From the NCBI GenBank assembly GCA_029266935.1, contig JAQSVY010000105.1, positions 1 through 5,757 on the forward strand: a stretch of DNA of 5,757 nt, read 5' to 3'. This stretch comes from Burkholderiales bacterium. GTDB lineage: Bacteria > Pseudomonadota > Gammaproteobacteria > Burkholderiales > SG8-39. Positions 1 to 5,014 of this stretch are shown here, one piece after another. Under the pieces are notes generated by a model that worked only from the letters and a program-made list of their open reading frames with translations, was not told the DNA's origin and did not search any database. Within the stretch, counting starts at the first letter, position 1; every line of letters begins with the position of its first letter. The translations under genes were made by a program, and so were the position numbers.

Positions 1-1370
1 CGCACCAGCTCGTCCAGGCGCAGGGCCTGCGAGACCAGGGTGAGCTTGCCCGACTCGATCTTCTCGATGTCGAGGATGTCGTTGATGAGATCGAGCAGGC
101 GCTGGCCGTTGCGCTCGGCGACCGCGGTCAGCTCGCCGATGTCCTTGGGCGCGTCGCCCAGCACGCCGGAATTGATGAGCTGCAGCGATCCGATGATGGA
201 GGTGAGCGGCGTGCGCAACTCGTGGCTGAGGGTCGAGGTGAATTCCTTTTTCATGCGCTCGGCCTCGAGCCGCGCGGTGATGTCGCGCCCCTGGGCGATG
301 ACCGAGATGAGGTCGCCCTCGGCATTGACGAGCGGCGTGACGGTCCACTCGCAGACGAGGTCGATGCCGTCGCGCCGCGGATTGCGCACCGTGATGCCCG
401 CGATCGGCTGGCGGGAAGCGAGAAGCTTCTCCCATTCGCGGTCGAACTCGGCGTGGAACTCCGGCCGCACCAGCCGCTTGATGCTACCGCCGGCGAGCTC
501 GCTCGCCGCGTAGCCGAACAGCAGCTCGGCGGCATGGTTCACCTGCGTCACCACCGCCGACGGGTCCAGCTCGAACACCGCTATCGGCGCCCGCTCGGCG
601 AACAGCGCCAGCTTGCGTCCACTCACCTCGACCTGGCGGCGTGCTTCGTCGAGCTCGCCCAGCTGGCGCTGCAGCCGCTGGTTGAGGACACTGTAGTCCT
701 CCGTCAGCCTGCCGTAGGCATGGCGCAGGCGGTACCCTGAATGGAACACCTGGGTGAGGCGCCAGGCGACCGAGACGTTGATCAGGTAGAAGATCGGCAC
801 GAGCAGCGCGAGCTCGACGAAGAGGCGATTGCCGAACATGGCCAGCACGTAGGTGAAAGGCGCCACGATTCCGGCGGCATAGAGCGCAAAGATCGGCCAG
901 GAGCCGGCGTAGACCGGGATGCCGCCCGACATCATGCCGGCGAGCAGGAAGGCGAGGAAGACCTGCTGCTCGTCGGTATGCGAGGGGAAGAACACGGCGC
1001 CGGCGAAGCCCCAGTTGGCGCCCATGGCGAGCGCGGCGATGCCGAGCCAGCGCAGCCACTGCGCGGCGTGCTCGGCGCGGTCGGAGCTGTGGCGATACGA
1101 CCAGAGGAGGACCGCGCTCGCGGCGCTGATGAGCAGCACCAGCCCCCACCAGAAGAGAACGAGGTCGCGCAGGCGTTCGTTCCAAAACTCGAAGGTGGCG
1201 ACGCCGCCGATGGCGAAGGTGGCGAGGATGCCCACCCACATCTGGCCGTAGAGCTGCTCGACGCGATCGGCGAGCACGAGCCGGGGGTCGGCGCGGTCGC
1301 GGACGCCGGACGATGCGCCGGCAGCCGGCGCTTCGCGCCGCGGGCCGTTAGCGGTGGTGGTTTGATTCAT
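1..1370 (-). CDS. Membrane-bound PAS sensor histidine kinase, N-terminal part (runs off left edge)
   Basis: Reading leftward from the ATG at 1370-1368, 456 codons stay open to the window edge. Residues 45-203 hold five or six hydrophobic stretches (about 45-60, 70-90, 105-128, 136-156, 158-179, 183-203), an integral-membrane sensor region. A charged helix at about 217-250 links to a PAS domain (about 251-368, ending in a GRDIT motif). The HisKA domain follows with the H-box SHELRTPL; His383 is the predicted autophosphorylation site. The second dimerisation helix includes LLDLINDILDIEKIESGK. The ATP-binding N/G/F boxes must lie beyond position 1, so a hybrid architecture cannot be excluded. 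An in-frame TAG at 1397-1395 makes 1370 the first ATG. It has no Shine-Dalgarno sequence and abuts a hairpin, so a later start (for example Met44) is possible. A TAGAAT at 1392-1397 (minus) could be a -10, but no good -35 pairs with it. The ligand and the cognate regulator are unknown. Confidence 0.93.
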   Translation of the reverse strand, partial: MNQTTTANGPRREAPAAGASSGVRDRADPRLVLADRVEQLYGQMWVGILATFAIGGVATFEFWNERLRDLVLFWWGLVLLISAASAVLLWSYRHSSDRAEHAAQWLRWLGIAALAMGANWGFAGAVFFPSHTDEQQVFLAFLLAGMMSGGIPVYAGSWPIFALYAAGIVAPFTYVLAMFGNRLFVELALLVPIFYLINVSVAWRLTQVFHSGYRLRHAYGRLTEDYSVLNQRLQRQLGELDEARRQVEVSGRKLALFAERAPIAVFELDPSAVVTQVNHAAELLFGYAASELAGGSIKRLVRPEFHAEFDREWEKLLASRQPIAGITVRNPRRDGIDLVCEWTVTPLVNAEGDLISVIAQGRDITARLEAERMKKEFTSTLSHELRTPLTSIIGSLQLINSGVLGDAPKDIGELTAVAERNGQRLLDLINDILDIEKIESGKLTLVSQALRLDELV

Positions 1371-1390
1371 GCGCAGGCGGGAGCCTGCGC
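1371..1390 (-). other. Perfect 8-bp hairpin abutting the kinase start codon
   Basis: GCGCAGGC (1371-1378) and GCCTGCGC (1383-1390) are perfect inverted repeats around a 4-base loop. On the kinase mRNA the stem ends exactly one base before the AUG. No T-tract follows on either strand, so it is not a typical Rho-independent terminator. It occupies the place where a ribosome binding site should be and might reduce translation of the kinase; that role is inference. Confidence 0.5.
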
Positions 1391-1410
1391 GATTCTATAA
1401 GGAAAGAAAA

Positions 1411-1446
1411 AACGGGTGCTGCGGTTCTAGCGGGTTCTGCGGTTCT
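1411..1446 (-). repeat. Imperfect 18-bp tandem duplication after the lexA stop codon
   Basis: Two adjacent 18-base units (plus-strand 1411-1428 and 1429-1446) match at 16 of 18 positions and share the core GCGGTTCT. The first unit on the minus strand begins with the last base of the lexA TAA. On the lexA transcript the region is C-rich, G-poor and unstructured, and is followed by six T residues (minus strand of 1407-1412). No stem precedes that T run. A Rho-type termination region is conceivable but not shown. Confidence 0.6.
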
Positions 1447-2075
1447 TACAGGCTCTTGCCGCTGCGGATGACGCCGACCGCAATGCCCTCGATGACCAGC
1501 GCCTCGGAGCGCGCGTCGACTTCGATCGGCTCGAACTCGGGATTCTCGGGTTCGAGCTGCACCGAATGGCCGCGGCGGCGCAGGCGCTTCACCGTCACCT
1601 CGTCGCCGAGGCGCACGATGACGATCTGGCCGCTGCGCGCCTCCGGCGTCTTGTGCACGGCGACCAGGTCGCCTTCGAGGATACCTGCATCGCGCATGGA
1701 CATGCCACGCACGCGCAGCAGGTAGTCGGCTCGCGGCGTGAACAGATTCGGATCGAGCTGATAGCGCGCCTGGATGTTCTCTTCGGCAAGGATGGGCGCA
1801 CCGGCTGCTACGCGGCCGATCACCGGCAGCTCGAGCAGCCGACCGAGCTTGCCGCCCGAGCGGGCGTCGCGCACGCGGATGCCCCGCGAGGCGCCGGACG
1901 AGATGTCGATCGCGCCCTTTTTCTCGAGCGCGCGCAAGTGCTGCTCGGCGGCGTTCACCGAGCGAAAGCCCATTTTCTCGGCGATCTCGGCGCGCGTCGG
2001 CGGGTAACCAGACACCTCGGTGAGCTCGCGAATCAGCCGCAAAACTTCGCTCTGGCGATCGGTGAGGGCCTCCAT
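1446..2075 (-). CDS. lexA: LexA, SOS response transcriptional repressor
   Basis: The 209-residue product has the full LexA plan (E. coli LexA is 202). An N-terminal winged helix-turn-helix (about 1-68, starting MEALTDRQ, with [13 protein letters not shown]) binds operators, and a C-terminal S24-type self-cleavage domain follows a short linker. The cleavage site is Ala91-Gly92 in VAAGAPILA. The catalytic dyad is Ser126 (in GMSM) and Lys163 (in TVKRL), all aligning with E. coli Ala84-Gly85, Ser119 and Lys156. RecA-ssDNA filaments should trigger cleavage and derepression. The start matches the family N-terminus; there is no Shine-Dalgarno sequence. The gene diverges from dinB across 20 bases holding an SOS-like operator, implying autoregulation. 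The kinase gene lies 75 bases downstream on the same strand. Confidence 0.98.
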   Translation of the reverse strand: MEALTDRQSEVLRLIRELTEVSGYPPTRAEIAEKMGFRSVNAAEQHLRALEKKGAIDISSGASRGIRVRDARSGGKLGRLLELPVIGRVAAGAPILAEENIQARYQLDPNLFTPRADYLLRVRGMSMRDAGILEGDLVAVHKTPEARSGQIVIVRLGDEVTVKRLRRRGHSVQLEPENPEFEPIEVDARSEALVIEGIAVGVIRSGKSL

Positions 2076-2091
2076 ATAGTGGCAATATATA
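2075..2091 (+). promoter_or_regulatory. Possible -10 elements for dinB
   Basis: TATAGT (2075-2080) would give a leader of about nine bases. TATATA (2086-2091) would give a transcript starting at the dinB ATG itself. Neither has a convincing -35 (spaced hexamers such as CTGGCG at 2052-2057 are poor). Both overlap the SOS box or the lexA start codon, so repression by LexA would fit either choice. Transcription from further inside lexA is also possible. Confidence 0.3.
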
Positions 2092-2094
2092 CAG
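2079..2094 (-). promoter_or_regulatory. LexA operator (SOS box), one half degenerate
   Basis: On the minus strand the 16-mer CTGTATATATTGCCAC matches 12 of 16 positions of the E. coli consensus CTGTATATATATACAG. The first ten bases are identical and the outer half is degenerate (CCAC instead of ACAG). The flank on the dinB side is also TA, as in the consensus. The perfect half faces dinB and ends one base before its ATG; the poor half faces lexA. It is the only operator-like sequence in the 20-base gap, so it probably serves both genes. Confidence 0.75.
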
Positions 2095-2112
2095 TATGCG
2101 AAGGATTGTCCA
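2084..2112 (-). promoter_or_regulatory. Predicted sigma70 promoter of lexA
   Basis: On the minus strand TGGACA (2112-2107; 5/6 to TTGACA) and TATATT (2089-2084; 5/6 to TATAAT) are 17 bases apart. The -35 lies inside the dinB coding sequence, and the -10 lies within the SOS-like operator, so LexA binding should block it. Transcription would start near 2077, within about three bases of the lexA ATG, predicting a leaderless or nearly leaderless mRNA. Confidence 0.65.
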
Positions 2113-3127
2113 CTTGGACATGGACGCCTTCTATGCGTCGGTGGAGCAGCGTGACGACCCGCGTCTGCGCGGCAAGCCCGTCGCGGTGGGCGGCCAGCCT
2201 GCCTCGCGCGGCGTGGTGGCGGCAGCCAGCTACGAGGCGCGCGCCTTCGGCGTGCGCTCGGCGATGCCGATGGCGAGGGCGGTGCGCCTGTGTCCGCAGC
2301 TCGAGATCGTGCGGCCCGACTTCGAGCGCTACCGCGCGGTCTCGGGCCAAGTCATGGCGATCCTACGCTCCTGCACCGCGCTCGTGGAGCCGCTCTCGCT
2401 GGACGAGGCCTACCTCGACGTCACCGAGAACGCCTGGGGGGAGCCGCTCGGCGTCAACGTCGCGCGCCGATTGAAGGGCCTCATCTTCGAGCAAACGTCC
2501 CTGACCGCCTCCGCGGGCGTGGCACCCAACAAGTTTCTCGCCAAGATCGCCTCGGGGTGGCGCAAGCCCGACGGACTCACGGTCATTGCGCCAGAGCGTG
2601 TCGAAACCTTCCTGCAGGACCTGCCGGTCGACGCGTTATGGGGCGTCGGGCCCGTAACTGCCAGGAAGTTGCGCTCCATCGGCGTGGAGAAGTTGGTGCG
2701 AATCCGCACCGTGGATCGAGTTCTCCTGGAGAGGACCGTGGGCAGTCTGGCCGACTGGCTGGTGCAGCTCTCGCGAGGTGAGGACCCACGCCCGGTCGAG
2801 CCCGACCGGCCCGCAAAATCCGCGAGCAGCGAAAACACCTACGCGCAGGACCTCACGGACCTCGAGACTATCCGCGCCGAGATCGAGCGCATGGCGCGCG
2901 AGAACGCGCATTGGCTATCTGATCGGGGTCTCGAAGCGCGTAGTGTCTCCATCAAGGTACGGTATGCAGGTTTCACGACGGTGACGCGCAGCCATACGCT
3001 CTCTGTGCCGACCAGCAACGCCGACGTCATTGCCTCATGGGCCGTAGCGCTCCTGGAGAAAACCGAAGCAGGCAGGCGGCCGGTGCGCCTGCTCGGCGCG
3101 AAGGTCTTCAACCTTGCGGGGCCGTGA
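2096..3127 (+). CDS. dinB: DNA polymerase IV (Y-family translesion polymerase)
   Basis: The 343-residue protein begins [17 protein letters not shown], matching the DinB N-terminus, which fixes the start at 2096. Metal-binding acidic residues are Asp8, Asp103 and Glu104 ([10 protein letters not shown]), at the same numbers as in E. coli. Tyr13 sits at the steric-gate position that excludes ribonucleotides. [20 protein letters not shown] (141-160) is the conserved palm/finger segment. A helix-hairpin-helix thumb follows (about 176-200, [12 protein letters not shown]), then the little-finger domain (about 245-340). The enzyme copies past damaged template bases with low fidelity. The chain stops at VFNLAGP, where E. 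coli Pol IV continues for about ten residues with its sliding-clamp peptide, so the usual C-terminal clamp motif is absent. There is no Shine-Dalgarno sequence. It is probably LexA-controlled and overlaps the end of the convergent yedK-like gene by 20 bases. Confidence 0.97.
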   Translation: MRRIVHLDMDAFYASVEQRDDPRLRGKPVAVGGQPASRGVVAAASYEARAFGVRSAMPMARAVRLCPQLEIVRPDFERYRAVSGQVMAILRSCTALVEPLSLDEAYLDVTENAWGEPLGVNVARRLKGLIFEQTSLTASAGVAPNKFLAKIASGWRKPDGLTVIAPERVETFLQDLPVDALWGVGPVTARKLRSIGVEKLVRIRTVDRVLLERTVGSLADWLVQLSRGEDPRPVEPDRPAKSASSENTYAQDLTDLETIRAEIERMARENAHWLSDRGLEARSVSIKVRYAGFTTVTRSHTLSVPTSNADVIASWAVALLEKTEAGRRPVRLLGAKVFNLAGP

Positions 3128-3719
3128 CGCTCTCGATAAGCGCCGCGTCGTCGTGCTCAGGGCGGTTCACGCGGGGGCTTACGGCATTCGCGAGCATCCT
3201 GTCGGCTGGGTACGGGCGCAGGAAGCCGCTTGCATTGCGGTTGGCGGGATCGAGCCAGGCGCCATAGTCCTCGCGCGCGAGGATCACCGGCATGCGGTCG
3301 TGGATCTGCTGCATCAGGTCATTCGGCGCCGTGGTGATGAGCGAGATTTTCCGCTCGCCTTTCCATAGGAGCACTAGTCCCGCCACCCCAAAAAGTGGAT
3401 TTTCCTTAGGAGACACGTAGTAGGGCTGCTTGCGCCCGGCGAGCGTCTTCCATTCGTAGAATCCGCTTGCCGGCACGAGGCAGCGAAAGTCGCGAAAGGC
3501 GCTCGCGAACATCGGCTTCTCCGCGACCGTCTCGCCGCGCGCGTTGGGTGGCTTGCTGCCCCAAGGCAGCATCTCGGCGCCTGCGGGCGAACCCCTGATC
3601 ACGAGGATCGGCGTGCCCGGACACACGTTGTAGCGCGGCGCCAACTCGGGAACCGTAGCGAGGCCGAACTGCAGCCGCACGACTTCGGGATTGGCATGGA
3701 GCGCGTAGCGACCGCACAT
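3108..3719 (-). CDS. yedK: SRAP-domain protein, YedK/HMCES-like abasic-site DNA-protein crosslinker
   Basis: The 203-residue protein begins MCGRYAL; removal of Met exposes Cys2, the nucleophile that in this family forms a thiazolidine link with abasic sites in single-stranded DNA. The other active-site residues are visible: Asn59 in [11 protein letters not shown], Glu89 in GFYEW and His140 in IHDRMPV, corresponding to E. coli Asn75, Glu105 and His160. The C-terminus VSPRVN...DDAALI is typical. The stretch between WG (53-54) and NAR (59-61) is only four residues, about eight fewer than in E. coli YedK as I recall it, where GYAPGWWDKPPLI fills this space. The product is therefore short (E. coli 222). 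The family was named from association with SOS genes, and here it lies tail-to-tail with dinB and near lexA. No operator or Shine-Dalgarno sequence precedes it; its start is 24 bases from the divergent pncB start. Confidence 0.95.
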   Translation of the reverse strand: MCGRYALHANPEVVRLQFGLATVPELAPRYNVCPGTPILVIRGSPAGAEMLPWGSKPPNARGETVAEKPMFASAFRDFRCLVPASGFYEWKTLAGRKQPYYVSPKENPLFGVAGLVLLWKGERKISLITTAPNDLMQQIHDRMPVILAREDYGAWLDPANRNASGFLRPYPADRMLANAVSPRVNRPEHDDAALIESVTAPQG

Positions 3720-3729
3720 CGGCGAAGGT

Positions 3730-3735
3730 TACAAT
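3730..3735 (+). promoter_or_regulatory. Candidate -10 (TACAAT) for pncB
   Basis: TACAAT matches TATAAT at five of six positions and would place the transcript start near 3742, within two bases of the GTG start codon. The -35 region (around 3706-3712) is weak and lies in the yedK coding sequence. If used, pncB mRNA would be leaderless. Confidence 0.4.
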
Positions 3736-3743
3736 GCGTTTGC

Positions 3744-4928
3744 GTGATCATCCAATCCCTGCTCGACAGCGACCTCTACAAGTTCTCGATGATGCAGGTG
3801 GTCCTGCATCACTTCCCCGGCGCGCAGGTCGAGTATCGCTTCCGCTGCCGTACCGAGGGCGTCGATCTGCGCCCCTACATCGACGAGATCCGCGCTGAGG
3901 TGGCGGCGCTCTACCGCCTGCGGTTTCGCGAGCAGGAGCTGGCCTACCTGCGTAGCCTGCGCTTCATGAAGTCGGACTTCGTCGACTTTCTCGGCCTGTT
4001 CCAGTTCAACGACAAGTACATCGCCATCGGGCCGGGCGACGGGCAGGGCGGCATGGATATCACCATCCGTGGCCCGTGGCTGCACACGATCCTGTACGAG
4101 ATTCCCGTTCTCGCGATCGTCTCGGAGATCTACTTCTGCCGCACGCAGCCGCAGCCCGACCTCGCGGAGGGCCGACGCCGCCTCAAGCAGAAGATCGACC
4201 TCGTGCGCACCGTGGAACCCGAGCTCGAGTTCAAGATCTCCGACTTCGGCACGCGCCGGCGCTTCTCGCTCGCCTGGCACGAGGAGGTGCTGCAGACGCT
4301 CAAGCGCGAGGTGCCGGAATACTTCGCCGGCACCTCCAACGTCTGGTTCGCGATGCGCAACAACCTCACGCCGCTCGGCACCATGGCGCACGAGTACATG
4401 CAGGCCTGCCAGGCGCTCGGGCCGCGCCTGCGCGACTCGCAGACCTTTGCCTTTGACATGTGGGCAAAGGAATACCGCGGCGACCTGGGTATCGCGCTCT
4501 CCGATACCTACGGATTGGACGCCTTCCTGCGTGACTTCGACATGTACTTCTGCAAGCTTTTCGACGGCGCGCGCCACGACTCCGGCGACCCGTTCGACTG
4601 GGGCGAGAGGATGATCGCGCACTACGGGCGCAACCGCGTCGATCCGCACACCAAGACGCTGATCTTCTCCGACCAGCTTTCCTTCCCACTCGCCATCGAG
4701 ATCGCGCGCCGCTTCCACGGCCGCGTCCGTACCTCATTCGGCATCGGCACGAACCTCACCAATGACCTCGGCTACGAGCCGATCAACATCGTCATCAAGA
4801 TGACCGAGTGCAACGGCCAGCCGGTCGCCAAGGTGTCCGACTCGCCGGGCAAGACGGTGAGCAAGGACGCGGGCTACCTGCGCTACCTGCGGCAGGTATT
4901 TGGCCTGGAGCCGGCAGAGAAAACCTGA
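3744..4928 (+). CDS. pncB: Nicotinate phosphoribosyltransferase
   Basis: It converts nicotinate and PRPP to nicotinate mononucleotide with ATP hydrolysis (EC 6.3.4.21), the Preiss-Handler entry to NAD in the cytoplasm. With the GTG at 3744 the protein has 394 residues (E. coli 400) and starts as the family does, (M)[17 protein letters not shown]. An in-frame ATG at 3696 would add 16 unrelated residues and overlap the yedK start, so it was not used. Visible motifs are DFGTRRRFS (167-175), GTSNVWFA (196 on), GTMAHEYMQ with His216 in the place of the Salmonella phosphorylated His219, HDSGDPF (278-284), FSDQLSF (308-314) and [10 protein letters not shown] (332-341). No Shine-Dalgarno sequence is properly placed; GAAGG at 3723-3727 is too far upstream. 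The gene ends just before a long inverted repeat that may terminate its transcript. Confidence 0.97.
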   Translation: MIIQSLLDSDLYKFSMMQVVLHHFPGAQVEYRFRCRTEGVDLRPYIDEIRAEVAALYRLRFREQELAYLRSLRFMKSDFVDFLGLFQFNDKYIAIGPGDGQGGMDITIRGPWLHTILYEIPVLAIVSEIYFCRTQPQPDLAEGRRRLKQKIDLVRTVEPELEFKISDFGTRRRFSLAWHEEVLQTLKREVPEYFAGTSNVWFAMRNNLTPLGTMAHEYMQACQALGPRLRDSQTFAFDMWAKEYRGDLGIALSDTYGLDAFLRDFDMYFCKLFDGARHDSGDPFDWGERMIAHYGRNRVDPHTKTLIFSDQLSFPLAIEIARRFHGRVRTSFGIGTNLTNDLGYEPINIVIKMTECNGQPVAKVSDSPGKTVSKDAGYLRYLRQVFGLEPAEKT

Positions 4929-4935
4929 GAAGGTG

Positions 4936-5014
4936 AAAAAGGGGTCAGAGCAATTTTCGGGATTGCCTCGCAGCCCTGACCGCCTTTCCAGGAAAATTGC
5001 TCTGACCCCTTTTT
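4936..5014. repeat. 23-bp perfect inverted repeat with 33-base loop, probable dispersed palindromic element
   Basis: The left arm (4936-4958; five A then GGGGTCAGAGCAATTTTC) is the exact reverse complement of the right arm (4992-5014). The loop (4959-4991) holds a smaller stem, GGG-A-TTG (4959-4965) with CAGCCC (4971-4976), having one bulged A and one G-T pair, and a CTGACC (4976-4981) echoing the right arm. From memory, GGGGTCAGAG/CTCTGACCCC repeats are common in many proteobacterial genomes near Y1 (IS200-like/RAYT) transposase genes. No transposase is present here, so this would be a non-autonomous copy. The family assignment was not checked against any database. Confidence 0.75.
4936..5014 (+). 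terminator. Possible Rho-independent terminator of pncB
   Basis: The long stem ends in five T residues (5010-5014), eight bases after the pncB stop the stem begins, and the arrangement is symmetrical, so it could terminate in both directions. The 33-base loop is longer than in typical terminators. If it terminates well, the MFS gene just after it needs its own promoter, and none is obvious in the loop. Confidence 0.45.

Noticed and set aside
484..1239. 251-codon minus frame and several plus frames (222-740, 741-1400) across the kinase region
   Set aside because: The translations are Arg/Ala/Glu-rich without domains. The kinase frame on the minus strand explains the region in full, with membrane helices, PAS and H-box.
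1371..1390. Hairpin read as an intrinsic terminator for lexA
   Set aside because: No T-tract follows the stem on either strand, and the kinase ATG comes next.
1348..2474. Long alternative frames over lexA and dinB (1348-2121 minus, 1566-2474 plus)
   Set aside because: They are shadows of lexA and dinB; their translations are low-complexity Arg-rich and cover both gene starts.
3100..3170. A frameshift hiding the DinB clamp motif
   Set aside because: The other two plus frames after 3100 give no QLxLF-like peptide, so a simple frameshift does not restore the tail.
3734..3736. ATG in TACAATG as a pncB start
   Set aside because: It is out of frame with the PncB sequence.
3696..3743. ATG at 3696 as the pncB start
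   Set aside because: The extra 16 residues are unlike the family and encode antisense of the yedK N-terminus. The family sequence begins at the GTG at 3744.
3729..4718. 329-codon open frame on the minus strand opposite pncB
   Set aside because: It is antisense to a clear PncB reading with all family motifs, shows no recognisable domain, and reflects the GC-rich third-position pattern.
4936..5014. Inverted repeat read as part of a CRISPR array or an attachment site
   Set aside because: There is only one pair of inverted arms, no direct-repeat/spacer pattern, and no integrase or tRNA end nearby.
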